A DNA stretch of 64,000 bases, from positions 8,492-72,491 of the forward strand of contig CAKSIT010000015.1 of NCBI GenBank assembly GCA_934462925.1, given 5' to 3'. This stretch comes from an uncultured Oscillospiraceae bacterium (GTDB lineage: Bacteria; Bacillota; Clostridia; Oscillospirales; Ruminococcaceae). This document shows positions 7,348-16,756 of the stretch, piece after piece. The notes under the pieces are model-generated. The model saw only the letters and a list, made by a program, of their open reading frames with translations. It did no database searches and was not told the origin of the DNA. Positions within the stretch are counted from its first letter, which is position 1. Each line of letters begins with the position of its first letter. A program made the translations under genes and the position numbers.

Positions 7348-9522
7348 TTATCTGTCTGTCTGCTTTGCGCCCTCCTCAAAAACCACGGTAAGCACGTTTT
7401 CGCTCTCGGTGCGCCTGTACGACATCTCTGCCGCCATTTTTCTCACCATGTGTATGCCAAGGCCGCCTATGCCGCGTTCCTCCGCTGCAAGCGCGGTGTC
7501 CGCGTCGGGCGCGGCGGTCGGGTCGAACGGCGCGCCGTTGTCGCGAAAGACAAGCGCTATGCCGCCCATGCGGCGCTCAACGCTCACCTGCGCCGTATCA
7601 GCGCCGCTGTAGCGCACTATGTTAGAGCATATCTCGTCCGCCGCAATATGCGCGCGCTTTGCAAGCCGCCCGAAAACCTCCGCCGCGGACAGCCGCTCGT
7701 CAAGATACTGCGCAATAAGCGGCAGCGCCTCCATGCACGGGTAGACGCTTATCGCGCGCGCGTCCGTAAGCGCCCTGAGCCGAAGACTCAGCATTGTTAT
7801 GTCGTCGGACTGCGGCTCGCCGTTCACGAACTCCTCGATTGCGCGCTTTACCGCGCCGCACACGCCGCTTGCGGTGCGCTGCGCAGGCTCGGCAAACGCC
7901 TTAAGCAGCCGCTCCTCGCCGAAAAGCCCGCCCGCAGCGTCCGCAGCTTCTGTCACGCCGTCGGTGTAAAGGTACAGCTCGTCGCCCGCGCGCAGCTCGC
8001 ACTCGTTAAGACGGTAGCGCGTGGTTTCAAGCCCTGCAAGCACAAAGTTCGGCTTTGCTCGCAGGTATTCGCACGCGCCGCCGCTGCGGCGTATTATCGG
8101 GGGATTATGCCCCGCGTTCGCGTAAGTAAGCCTTCCCGTGCGCAGGTCAAGCCTGCCTATCCACACGGTTATGAACATTCCCGCGTCGTTGCTTTCGCAG
8201 AGCTTTTTGTTCGCCTGCGTCAGCACCTCGTCCACAGACAGCCCGCTTTCCGCAAGGTCCTTGATTAGCGTTTTCGCCGTCATCATAAACATTGCCGCGG
8301 GTATCCCCTTGCCCGAAACGTCAGCTATCGTGAAGATTAGCGTGTGCGGGTCGGGCAGGCAGAAATCGTAGAAATCGCCGCCCACCTCGCGCGCGGCGTC
8401 CATAGAAGCGAACAGGTCGAAGTCCTCCCTGCCCTTGAACGGCGGGAAAACGGACGGCAGCGCGGAATGCTGTATCTGCCGCGCAAATTCAAGCTCCTTG
8501 TCGATGCGCTCCTCCGCCTCGGTTATGTAGCGGCGCAGCGTTGCGACAGTCGCGTTCACGTCGTCGGAGAGGTCTGAAAACTCCTTGTAGGCGCGCACGT
8601 TTATCACCGTGTCAAGGTCGCCGCGCGTTATGGCGTTAAGCCCCTCGTTCACCTTTTGCAGGTTGAGTATTACCTTCTTTTTTAGCATCTGGTAAATGAG
8701 AATAAAGAGCGCGGTGTAAATAAGAATCTCCATAAACGCGAACAGGTAGAGCGTTACGCTGCGGTAAAGCTCCGCGTCCTCCTCGGTCACGCGGCGTATT
8801 ATCTGCTGCGTAAACCCGCTTGTCACAAGGAACGCTATCACCACGCACACAAGCAGCCTGAACGCAAAATCGCGGCTTATGCGCTTTTCCCGCACCTCGT
8901 AAAGCTCCTTTTTTTCGTAGGGCATACCGCTTACAAGCACCGAAGCGCTCACCGCGATACCGTTGCACAGTATCATCGGGAACGCGCAAATCTGCACAAA
9001 GGTGAACGCGTAGGATACGTCGTCGAGGTTGGTTGCGAGAATGAGCAGCATATGCAGCACTTCCATGGTAGTGCCAACGCCGAACGCCGAGATGAACCCC
9101 GGCCGCCCGCCCTCAAAGAGCTTTTTGCGCAGAAAGCCGCTCATAACGCCCGCAAGGAACGTTGCGAGCGAGCAGGCGGTGCGCGTTGCCATTCCGCCGC
9201 CCCACAGCACGCAAAGCCACCTGTGAAGCCCTCCCACAGCGCCTGCGATAAAGCCTGCGGGCGCGCCGAAGATAAGCCCCGCGCAAAGCGGCGCGGAATC
9301 CCTTACGTTTACGATAGCCTCGCCGCCCCTTGCGGGTACGCCGTACTCCGTTGAAAGCACCGCGAACGCGCCGAACGCCGCGCCGATTATCACCTGCTTA
9401 AGCCATGCGTTCCACTTGGCGAAGCGGGTTTTGCGCTCAAGCAGCGTAAACGCGCCCGTAAGCAGTATCGGCGTGAGAGTCGCCGCCGCAAGCCGCAGCA
9501 GGTATATAAGCATATCACTCAT
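7348..9522 (-). CDS. Membrane SpoIIE/RsbU-type PP2C phosphatase fused to an RsbW-like ATPase domain
   Basis: A 724-residue membrane signalling protein. Residues 1 to about 190 form several membrane helices resembling a 5TMR-LYT sensor (DSAPLCAGLIFGAPAGFIAG). Two more helices (about 218-238 and 255-278) lead to a HAMP-like stretch and a coiled linker. The PP2C domain has VGGDFYDF (380-387), IADVSGKGIPAA (399-410), NAGHNPP, LYLYTDGVTEA and SDDITML (about 572-578). The last 130 residues are a GHKL ATPase domain with DEICSNIVRYS (N box), FRDNGAPFDP and GGLGIHMVRK. Combining a phosphatase and an anti-sigma-like kinase domain in one chain suggests it controls the STAS partner encoded just upstream (8-nt overlap). 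No sigma factor is encoded nearby. Confidence 0.85.
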   Translation of the reverse strand: MSDMLIYLLRLAAATLTPILLTGAFTLLERKTRFAKWNAWLKQVIIGAAFGAFAVLSTEYGVPARGGEAIVNVRDSAPLCAGLIFGAPAGFIAGAVGGLHRWLCVLWGGGMATRTACSLATFLAGVMSGFLRKKLFEGGRPGFISAFGVGTTMEVLHMLLILATNLDDVSYAFTFVQICAFPMILCNGIAVSASVLVSGMPYEKKELYEVREKRISRDFAFRLLVCVVIAFLVTSGFTQQIIRRVTEEDAELYRSVTLYLFAFMEILIYTALFILIYQMLKKKVILNLQKVNEGLNAITRGDLDTVINVRAYKEFSDLSDDVNATVATLRRYITEAEERIDKELEFARQIQHSALPSVFPPFKGREDFDLFASMDAAREVGGDFYDFCLPDPHTLIFTIADVSGKGIPAAMFMMTAKTLIKDLAESGLSVDEVLTQANKKLCESNDAGMFITVWIGRLDLRTGRLTYANAGHNPPIIRRSGGACEYLRAKPNFVLAGLETTRYRLNECELRAGDELYLYTDGVTEAADAAGGLFGEERLLKAFAEPAQRTASGVCGAVKRAIEEFVNGEPQSDDITMLSLRLRALTDARAISVYPCMEALPLIAQYLDERLSAAEVFGRLAKRAHIAADEICSNIVRYSGADTAQVSVERRMGGIALVFRDNGAPFDPTAAPDADTALAAEERGIGGLGIHMVRKMAAEMSYRRTESENVLTVVFEEGAKQTDR

Positions 9523-9811
9523 TTATCGTAAGGAAGTCGGTAAAGCCCGTTATTTCGAGTACCTCCATAACGCTTTCTCCCACGTTTGCAAGCCGCAGCC
9601 CCTCGCCGAGCGCCTTGTACGCCTTAAGAATAACGCGCAGCCCCGCCGAGGATATGTACTCGAGCGCCGCCATGTCAAGCGTGAGAGCCGCGCCCTGCGT
9701 AAGCTCCCCGTCAAGCGCCTGTTCAAGCTCGGGCGCTGTTACCGTGTCAAGGCGTCCGCTTAGCGCGAACACCGTGACGTTGTCGTTCTTCTTTTCGATT
9801 TCAAGACTCAT
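9515..9811 (-). CDS. STAS-domain anti-sigma factor antagonist (SpoIIAA/RsbV type)
   Basis: A 98-residue single STAS domain beginning MSLEIEKKNDNVTVFALSGR. The phosphorylation loop reads ALEYISSAGLRVILKAYKAL, with the target serine in the usual SSAG context. It should switch between phosphorylated and free forms under the neighbouring kinase-like and phosphatase domains. The start ATG overlaps the response-regulator stop (ATGA) and its 3' end overlaps the SpoIIE-type gene by 8 nt, so the three are translationally coupled. Its binding partner, an anti-sigma protein or another target, cannot be told from sequence. It may be the ATPase domain of the adjacent fusion protein. Confidence 0.88.
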   Translation of the reverse strand: MSLEIEKKNDNVTVFALSGRLDTVTAPELEQALDGELTQGAALTLDMAALEYISSAGLRVILKAYKALGEGLRLANVGESVMEVLEITGFTDFLTINE

Positions 9812-10620
9812 TCAAATTCTCCTATCTCCTTGCAATAAAGGTTATATAGCCATGCGTTGCGCACCTCAGCCCATGAGAAGCGGCGCATATACTCCTGATT
9901 GTACTTTCGCAGCGCAGTAGTATCGCCCGACATTATGTCGTAGAGGTCGCACGCGACAAGCTCGCGGTCAATGTAGCGCTTGCGCCCGTCGGAGCAGATT
10001 ATGTCGCCTATGCCAAGCTCTTTGAGCATATCTAGCAGGCGCTTTGAGGTGTTGCGGTAAAGCGCGCGTGTGTTGTCGTCGGAGGGACGCTCGGGCCAGA
10101 GGTCGGCTATGGCTTCCCCTGCGGTAAGCCCCGAGTCCGCGCGGTCTACAAGCAGCGCGAACAGCTCCTCCACCTTAGGGCGGCTGAACGACGTTATCCT
10201 GCCGTCTATGCGCACGACAAAATCGGGTATCGTGTCTATCTGCACGCGCCGCTTTGCAGCGGGCATTATGCGCGCAGCCTTGTCAAGCTCGTTGCGGATA
10301 TCCGCCGCGGTGTAGGGCTTTAGCACATACCCCACGGCGTTTACGCCGAACGCCTCGAGCGCGAATCTGTCGTAGGCAGTCACAAACACAATGCGCACGT
10401 CGGGGTCTGCGAGCGTTATCTGCCGCGCAAGCTCCAGCCCGTGCATTTCGGGCATTTCCATGTCGAGGAACGCCGCGTCCACACGGTTGCCGCGCACCCA
10501 TTCGAGCGCCGCAGAGGCTTCTGAAAAGAGCTGCACGTCCTCGACGTCGGCAAAGTCCCTTACCGTAAGCGAAAAGTTGCGCAGCGCGGGCCGCTCGTCG
10601 TCAACGCAGATTATACGCAC
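9808..10620 (-). CDS. Response regulator with SARP-like winged-helix DNA-binding domain
   Basis: 270 residues. The receiver domain (1 to about 118) has the acidic pair VDDE, the phospho-acceptor in AAFLDMEMPEMHG, the FVTAYD Thr/Ala site and the YVLKPY lysine. After a linker, residues from about 125 to 235 form an OmpR/SARP-like winged helix (VQIDTIPDFVVRIDGRITSF, AIADLWPERPSDDNTRALYR, RNTSKRLLDMLKELG), similar to the N-terminal half of SARP/BTAD regulators, with a short helical tail. SARP proteins bind direct repeats phased at 11 bp. Such repeats lie at the precursor and radical SAM promoters, making this the best candidate activator. The start is a GTG at 10620 with GGGGGTGAG upstream, 4 nt after the kinase stop. 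Confidence 0.8.
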   Translation of the reverse strand: MRIICVDDERPALRNFSLTVRDFADVEDVQLFSEASAALEWVRGNRVDAAFLDMEMPEMHGLELARQITLADPDVRIVFVTAYDRFALEAFGVNAVGYVLKPYTAADIRNELDKAARIMPAAKRRVQIDTIPDFVVRIDGRITSFSRPKVEELFALLVDRADSGLTAGEAIADLWPERPSDDNTRALYRNTSKRLLDMLKELGIGDIICSDGRKRYIDRELVACDLYDIMSGDTTALRKYNQEYMRRFSWAEVRNAWLYNLYCKEIGEFE

Positions 10621-10624
10621 CCGC

Positions 10625-12373
10625 TCACCCCCTCGGAATCGTTATCGTAACAGTTGTACCAACGCCCTGCTCAGAGCGTATTTCGAGCGCGCCATGCACC
10701 ATTGTTTCAAGGCGAAAGCGCACGTTTTCAAGCCCCACAGCGCCCTCGCGCAGCGGCTTTTCCGCGTCGAACCCCACGCCGTCGTCGATTATGGTTATAA
10801 CGTTGCTGTCCCCATCGGAGAACACGCGCAGGCGTATCATGCCGTCGCGCTTTTTGGGGAGTATCCCGTGCTTTACGGCGTTCTCAACAAGCGGCTGCAA
10901 TATAAGCGGCGGCACGGGAAAGTCCTCCGTTTCCATCTCCGCTATGAACTCTATTTTCGAGCCGAAGCGCATTTGCTCCAAACATATGTAGTCGTCAACG
11001 TGGCGAAGCTCGGTGGATACGGGCGTGAGCGCGTCGTTGCCGAGTACGTCCACGTTGCTGCGAAGATACCGCGCAAAGCGCACTATCGTTTCATCGGCAA
11101 GGCGCGGGTCGTACTTGCACATACCGCTTATGGCGTTAAGAACGTTGAAAATAAAGTGGCTGCGTATCTGGCTTGTAGCTAAGACTATGCGGCTCATTTT
11201 AAGCTCCTGTTCAAGCTCGCGGGCGCGCTCGGCCCTGCGCTGCGCCGTGATTATGCCGCGCAGCTCTCCCGCAAGGAAAGCCGCAAACGTCAGCATGAAC
11301 ACGGCCTTTGCAAGCACGCCGTAAACAAACAGCCCGAAAATCACGTTGACAAGCGCCAGCACCCACGCCGCAAGCAGCGGAAGGTACAGCAGGACAGTTT
11401 TGCTGCCGCGCTCTTTGCGATAGTGCGCTATAACGCACACAATAAGCCCGAGCGACGCGCACGCCTGCACGGGTATCCACACGTACTGCGCGCCGAAAAT
11501 TCCCATAGCGCCCGCCGTTGTTATAATGAACAGCGCCGCCGCCACGGCGCTCTGCGCCATGCCGATATAACGCGCCGCAGCGCCCGCCCTGCCGCGAAGC
11601 GGGTCGGCTGCGCACAGCGAAAACATAGTCCCCGCCGTCATAACCGACATGAACCGCCCCACCGTGCCGAACGCCGTGCTGCTGAAGTTTATCGAGAAGT
11701 TTATCGTATCAAATATCATATACGCGCCCGCGAACATTGCGAAAAAGCCCCAGTGAAAGAGCCGCTTTGCAATGTCACCGCGCCGCAGCGAGCCGAACCC
11801 CAGCCCTATAAGCACGCACGCTATAGCGATTGCCGTAAAGCCCGCAAGGCGCTCGGGCAGGCTTTTTCGCAGCATATACGTTTCAAACGCGGCGTCCGTG
11901 CAAACGTATATGTTCCCGAGAAAGCTGCGGAAAGCGTAGCCGTTGCCGAAAGAGTGGCAGTTTGTAAGCGTGATTTCCACCACGCCGCTTTCAGAAAGGG
12001 CGGGGACTGTCCACTCGCTCCATTTTCTGCCGCAAAGTCCGTCGCCGTCGGAGCAGTCTTCCCACAAAATCGCGCCGTTTACGCTTATTGAAGCGCCGAT
12101 ATGGTCGAGAAAAAAGCGCAGCTCCGAGCCTGCTTCAAGCGCGCCCTGCGTAAGGCTGCCGCGCAGCACGAGCGTTCGCCCTGCGAGCATTGTGCCGCTT
12201 TTAAGCGGGCGGAACGGCGCGCCGTCAAGGCTGTACTCGCCGCTGAACACGGCGCGGTGCGGGTCGGTGGATTTTTCGCCCGCGTCCCTGAGCGTGCTTG
12301 TTACAAGCAGCAGCACCGCAAGCGCAAGCACAGCCCCCTGCATGATATATTCAGCTATACTGCGCTTCGTCAT
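10625..12373 (-). CDS. LytS-type membrane sensor histidine kinase
   Basis: 582 residues. One N-terminal helix is followed by an extracytoplasmic region (about 35-165) resembling a 7TMR-DISM/jelly-roll sensor (GSELRFFLDHIGASISVNGA). About seven membrane helices follow (about 175-375), then a coiled linker. The His_kinase domain has SQIRSHFIFNVLNAISG, with the phospho-acceptor at His406. The HATPase domain has PPLILQPLVENAVKHGI (N box), ITIIDDGVGFD and GVGLENVRFRL. It should phosphorylate the response regulator 4 nt downstream. Position inside an NHLM export operon suggests it senses envelope state or the exported peptide. ATG at 12373 lies 3 nt after the transporter stop. Confidence 0.87.
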   Translation of the reverse strand: MTKRSIAEYIMQGAVLALAVLLLVTSTLRDAGEKSTDPHRAVFSGEYSLDGAPFRPLKSGTMLAGRTLVLRGSLTQGALEAGSELRFFLDHIGASISVNGAILWEDCSDGDGLCGRKWSEWTVPALSESGVVEITLTNCHSFGNGYAFRSFLGNIYVCTDAAFETYMLRKSLPERLAGFTAIAIACVLIGLGFGSLRRGDIAKRLFHWGFFAMFAGAYMIFDTINFSINFSSTAFGTVGRFMSVMTAGTMFSLCAADPLRGRAGAAARYIGMAQSAVAAALFIITTAGAMGIFGAQYVWIPVQACASLGLIVCVIAHYRKERGSKTVLLYLPLLAAWVLALVNVIFGLFVYGVLAKAVFMLTFAAFLAGELRGIITAQRRAERARELEQELKMSRIVLATSQIRSHFIFNVLNAISGMCKYDPRLADETIVRFARYLRSNVDVLGNDALTPVSTELRHVDDYICLEQMRFGSKIEFIAEMETEDFPVPPLILQPLVENAVKHGILPKKRDGMIRLRVFSDGDSNVITIIDDGVGFDAEKPLREGAVGLENVRFRLETMVHGALEIRSEQGVGTTVTITIPRG

Positions 12374-12376
12374 ATG

Positions 12377-14557
12377 TCAGACCTCTGCCCTCTGCCTTTC
12401 AACAAGTTCTGCGAATATCCCGCCGCGCGAGATAAGCTCCTCGTAAGTGCCGTCCTCGGCTATCCTGCCCTCGTCTATCACGATTATCCTGTCGCACTCC
12501 CTTATGGTGGAGAGCCTGTGCGCCACGACTATGCGGGTGCATTTTAGCTTCGCGAGCGCGTCGGATACCTGCTTTTGCGTGATGTTGTCGAGCGCGCTTG
12601 TCGCTTCGTCGAATATGAGCAGCTTTGGCTTCGGGGCGACTGCGCGCGCTATCATCAGCCGCTGCTTCTGCCCGCCCGAAAAGCCGCCCGAGCCCTCGCC
12701 TATCATGGTGTTCATGCCCATGGGCATGGCGCGGATATCGTCGGCTATGCCCGCAAGCTCCGCCGCCTCCCATGCCTCGGCTTCGGTGAGCCACGGCGCG
12801 CATATCACTATGTTTGAGAAGATGTCGCCCTGAAAGAGCTTGCCGTTTTGCATTACAACGCCCATTTTCCTGCGCAGCGAGCGCAGGTCAACGCCCGAAA
12901 TGTCGCGCCCGTCGTAGTAGACAGCGCCGTTCTGCGGCGTTTCAAAGCCCAGCAGCAGCCGTATTAGCGTGGATTTGCCGCACCCCGTGCGCCCTACCAC
13001 CGCCACATACTGCCCCGCGCGGATTTTAAGCGACAGGTCGTTAAGCACATACGGGCCGTTTTCGTTGTATCTGAACGACACGTTGTTAAGCTCAACGCCG
13101 CCGGAAATGCGCGTAAGCACCTGCTTTTCGCCCGAAACCTCGGGTACGGCGTCCATTATCGGGCGCGCCATGTCAAGCACCGGGCGAAGCTGCGCCGCCT
13201 GCGCCGCAACGCCCACAAGCGCCGTGAACGCTCCCGACACCATGCCGTACGCCGCCTGAAACGCGTAGTAATCCGCCGTGGTAACGCCGTTTACCGCCGC
13301 GAGATAGTACATCACAAGCATACCCACCGACGAAATTATGAGCGAAAACACGCTGTTTAACTTTATCAGGGCGCTTGGCGAATACTCGAGCTGCGCGCTT
13401 TTCGCGTAAAGCCCGCCCCACTTTGCAAACGCGCGCTTTTCCGCGCCCGAAAGGCGTATCTTCTGCACGCCGGAAATCATAGCGTAGCTCGTGCCGCTCT
13501 CCTTTGCGGAAAGCTCCATCTGCCGCTTTGACACGCGCATCTGCGCGAACGTACACGCAAGCGACAGCAATAGCGTTGAAAGCGTGACGATTACCGACGG
13601 CACGACAAGCACGGGCGCGTACCGGAAAATCTGCACCACGTACACAAGCGAAAAGAGCGACGTAAGCCCCGTTGTAAACACCGCGCCCGCCATCATCCGG
13701 CACAGCGTGCCTATGTTCTGCGCGCGCACGGTAAGCTCGCCCGAGCTGTATTTGCCGAAGAACGACGCGGGCAGCGACAGCATACGCATCATGGTAGCCG
13801 CCTGCACGGATATTGTAAGCTTTGTGCTTACACGCGACAGCACGAGCGACTTTATCGCCTCAAAAATAATCGCGCTTACCGAAACGCACACGCTGAACAC
13901 CGCTATCGCGGCAAGCAGCCGCACGCTCTGCGACTCGAGAACGGTAGAGAAAAGCGTCTGGCTTATCTTCGGGGTGAACATTCCAACGACAGCCACCGCA
14001 GCGGAAGCCGCAGCGGCAAGCGCCGCGTCGGAAAACGTGAGCAGCCCCGCTATGTAGCGCATAAGCGAAGCCGCCGTTAGCCTTTTAAGCGGAAACGGCT
14101 TGTAGAACGTTATCGCTTCTTCCTCGAAAAGGCTTTCGTTGGCGTTGGTAACGCGGGTTTTCCTGCCGTTTTTGTCGTAAAAGAAGTACCCGCAGAGCTT
14201 CGCGGGGAGAAGCGCGGTCACCGCGCCGTCCTCCGCGCGCACCGCCAGCATTGCGCCAACGGCGTCCTTGTGCCAGCCCTTTGTGAGCTTCACGGTGCGG
14301 CGCATTATGCCGTGCGGCCGCATGAGATATTCAAGGCGGTCGTTCACGTCAGTCATGCCCTCGGGGACTTCGGCGGGCTTTGCGCCGTAATAGCGCAGCA
14401 CCTGCTCTATGGCGTTGAGTGAAGCCTCGCTCTCGCTGTTAAGCGCGGAGTTCAGCCGCTTTCCCGTTACCGCGCCCGCTATCTGCTCGAACGCGTTTTC
14501 AAACGCTTCGCTGTCGCGCCTGCTGCGTTCCTCTATCTGGTCGTTGAACCAGCTCAC
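12377..14557 (-). CDS. NHLM-type bacteriocin export ABC protein 2 (permease/ATPase, no peptidase)
   Basis: 726 residues. An N-terminal roughly 150-residue domain without protease motifs (starting MSWFNDQIEERSRRDSEAFE, with TVKLTKGWHKDAVGAML) is characteristic of the second ABC protein of NHLM systems. An ABC exporter membrane domain (about 160-450) follows. The nucleotide-binding domain has GRTGCGKST (Walker A), FSGGQKQRLMIARAVA and LLIFDEATSALDN. It probably pairs with the peptidase-bearing exporter encoded 14 nt upstream to secrete processed peptides. The start is a GTG at 14557 with a GGGGAGGG site. Confidence 0.9.
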   Translation of the reverse strand: MSWFNDQIEERSRRDSEAFENAFEQIAGAVTGKRLNSALNSESEASLNAIEQVLRYYGAKPAEVPEGMTDVNDRLEYLMRPHGIMRRTVKLTKGWHKDAVGAMLAVRAEDGAVTALLPAKLCGYFFYDKNGRKTRVTNANESLFEEEAITFYKPFPLKRLTAASLMRYIAGLLTFSDAALAAAASAAVAVVGMFTPKISQTLFSTVLESQSVRLLAAIAVFSVCVSVSAIIFEAIKSLVLSRVSTKLTISVQAATMMRMLSLPASFFGKYSSGELTVRAQNIGTLCRMMAGAVFTTGLTSLFSLVYVVQIFRYAPVLVVPSVIVTLSTLLLSLACTFAQMRVSKRQMELSAKESGTSYAMISGVQKIRLSGAEKRAFAKWGGLYAKSAQLEYSPSALIKLNSVFSLIISSVGMLVMYYLAAVNGVTTADYYAFQAAYGMVSGAFTALVGVAAQAAQLRPVLDMARPIMDAVPEVSGEKQVLTRISGGVELNNVSFRYNENGPYVLNDLSLKIRAGQYVAVVGRTGCGKSTLIRLLLGFETPQNGAVYYDGRDISGVDLRSLRRKMGVVMQNGKLFQGDIFSNIVICAPWLTEAEAWEAAELAGIADDIRAMPMGMNTMIGEGSGGFSGGQKQRLMIARAVAPKPKLLIFDEATSALDNITQKQVSDALAKLKCTRIVVAHRLSTIRECDRIIVIDEGRIAEDGTYEELISRGGIFAELVERQRAEV

Positions 14558-14571
14558 GGCTTTCCCTCCCC

Positions 14572-16749
14572 TCAGTCGCTCGAAACGAGCCTTTTGTACA
14601 GTCCGTCCGCACGGTAGAGCTGCTCGTGCGTGCCGCGCTCGGCAACCTTTCCGTGGTCCATTACGATTATCTCGTCGCAGCCGCGTATCGTTGAGAGCCT
14701 GTGCGCTATTATAACGCAGGTAACGCCGCGCTCCTTGATGGCGTTTACCGTTTCGTACTCGGTTTTGGCGTCAAGCGCGGAGGTCGCCTCGTCCATTATT
14801 ACAATGGTGGGGTCCTGCGCGAGAACGCGCGCTATTTCAAGGCGCTGCCGCTGCCCGCCCGAAAGGTTCTTGCCGCCCTCGGTGAGCATTGCGCCGTATC
14901 CGCCCTCGCGCTTCATTATGTCGGTGTGGAGCTGCGCGTCGCGCGCGGCGAGTATCATCTCGAAGTCCTCGATGGAGCTGTCCCACATCTTTATGTTCTG
15001 CGCTATGGTGTCCTCAAAAAGTATCACGTCCTGGTCTACAACAGCAAGCGAGCCTGTGAACACCGCGCGGTTTATCGCGCTTATCGGCTTGCCGTCGAAC
15101 AGCACCTCGCCGCTCCACGGGCGGTAAAGTCCCGAAATAAGCTTTGCGAGCGTTGATTTGCCGCAGCCCGAAGCCCCCGCGAACGCCACGCGCTGCCCGG
15201 GCTCTACCACCATGCTGAAGTTCTCGATAAGCGGGGGTTCTAACCGCGAATAGCCGAACGTTACGTTTCGCAGCTCAATGCGCCCCGAAAGCTTGCCCGC
15301 AGCGCCCTCGACGTTCTCGCCCTCGAACGCATCGTCCTCGGGGTACTGCATAACGTCCTCTATGCGCTCCATTTCCGTGCGCATTTCCTGTATGGTCTGC
15401 CCTGCGCTTACAAGGTTAAGAGCAGGTCCTGTAAAGGAGCTTAAAAAGCCCTGAAACGCCATTATCATGCCGACTGTGAAGCTGCCGTTCATTGCGAAAT
15501 ACACGCCGAACATAAGCACAGCCGTGTCGCAGAGCGTTGAAACGAACGACGGGATAAGCCCAAGGCGGCGCTCAAGCTTTTCCGCGCGGACGGTCTGCGT
15601 GTTTACGCCCGCCTGATAGCCCGCCCATTTTTCAAAGAAGCCGTTCTCCGCGCCGCTCGCCTTAATGCTCTCTATCATCTCTATGCCCGCCGCCGTAGCG
15701 CCCGAAAGCAGCCCGCTGTCGCGCATGGCGACGCGCGTTATGTTCATGCGCTTTTCGGATATGCAGCGGGATATGAAAAGGTCCGCTATGATAGAAACCA
15801 CGCCTATAAGCGTAAGGAACGGGCTGTAGCGCAGCATTACCGCAAAGTAGAACACCATCATGCCCGTGTCAAGCACAAGCGGCGCTAACGTGTTTACAAG
15901 CGTACCCGCAACGGACGCGTTGGACGACTGCCGCCCGAGGATATCGCCCGCCATTCTCTGCGAGAAAAACGACATGGGCAGCCGCAGCACGTGCCAAAAA
16001 TAGCTTGTGCTGCCCACCGCCGCAAGCTTGCCGTTAAGCTTCAGCGTGTAGACCGCCTTTATCCACGCGACTGCAATATTCACCGCGGAAAACGCGCCGA
16101 GCGCGCCGAGAAAAGGATACAGCCACTCGGGATTGCGCCCCGTAAGCAGCCTGTCAAAGAAAATACGGCTGAATACGGGCGATATTATGCCCATAAGCGC
16201 CGTTATCACGCCCGTTATCGCGGCAAAGGCAACCTGCGCGCCCGCGCCCTTAAGCCTGCCGAGCGCGAATTTCCATATGCTTTTGGGCTTGCCGCCCGTA
16301 ACAAAGCCCTCGTTCGGCTCGAACATAAGACAAATGCCGGTAAATGCGCGGTCGAACTCCTCCGCGGACACGAAATACGTTCCGCGCGCGGGGTCGTTAA
16401 GCACCGCCTTGCCGCCCCTGAAGCCGTTAAGCACCACAAAGTGGTTATAGTTCCAATGTATTATGCAGGGGAATTTCCCCTGCTTGCGAAGCTCCTCGGG
16501 TTCGTAGCGGTAGCCCTTTGCGGTAAGCCCGTAGGAACGCGCCGCGATAAGCACGTTTTTCGCCTTTGAGCCGTCGCGCGATACGCCGCAGTCTGCGCGC
16601 AGCCGCTCGAGCGGTATCCACCTGCCGTAGTACGCAAGTATCATCGTAAGACACGCCGCGCCGCACTCCAGCGCCTCCATCTGCATAACGACAGGCACTT
16701 TTGCAACGCCCCGCGTAAGGGGCTGCTTTATCTTTTCCGTCTTGCTCAT
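14572..16749 (-). CDS. NHLM-type bacteriocin export ABC protein 1 with C39 leader peptidase
   Basis: 725 residues. The N-terminal C39 cysteine peptidase carries VVMQMEALECGAACLTMILA, with the catalytic Cys in ECGA (residue 29 from the preferred start), His in WNYNHFVVLNG and Asp in VLNDPARG. Six membrane helices follow, then an ATPase domain with GASGCGKSTLAKL, LSGGQRQRLEIARVLAQ and VIMDEATSALD. Proteins of this kind (PCAT) cut leader peptides after a Gly-Gly-like site and export the core. Targets here should be the six Nif11-leader precursors, whose leaders end in VAAG or VSAG. The ATG at 16749 (MSKTEKIKQ) has TGAGGTG close upstream; a GTG at 16755 is the alternative. Confidence 0.93.
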   Translation of the reverse strand: MSKTEKIKQPLTRGVAKVPVVMQMEALECGAACLTMILAYYGRWIPLERLRADCGVSRDGSKAKNVLIAARSYGLTAKGYRYEPEELRKQGKFPCIIHWNYNHFVVLNGFRGGKAVLNDPARGTYFVSAEEFDRAFTGICLMFEPNEGFVTGGKPKSIWKFALGRLKGAGAQVAFAAITGVITALMGIISPVFSRIFFDRLLTGRNPEWLYPFLGALGAFSAVNIAVAWIKAVYTLKLNGKLAAVGSTSYFWHVLRLPMSFFSQRMAGDILGRQSSNASVAGTLVNTLAPLVLDTGMMVFYFAVMLRYSPFLTLIGVVSIIADLFISRCISEKRMNITRVAMRDSGLLSGATAAGIEMIESIKASGAENGFFEKWAGYQAGVNTQTVRAEKLERRLGLIPSFVSTLCDTAVLMFGVYFAMNGSFTVGMIMAFQGFLSSFTGPALNLVSAGQTIQEMRTEMERIEDVMQYPEDDAFEGENVEGAAGKLSGRIELRNVTFGYSRLEPPLIENFSMVVEPGQRVAFAGASGCGKSTLAKLISGLYRPWSGEVLFDGKPISAINRAVFTGSLAVVDQDVILFEDTIAQNIKMWDSSIEDFEMILAARDAQLHTDIMKREGGYGAMLTEGGKNLSGGQRQRLEIARVLAQDPTIVIMDEATSALDAKTEYETVNAIKERGVTCVIIAHRLSTIRGCDEIIVMDHGKVAERGTHEQLYRADGLYKRLVSSD

Positions 16750-16756
16750 GCGCACC

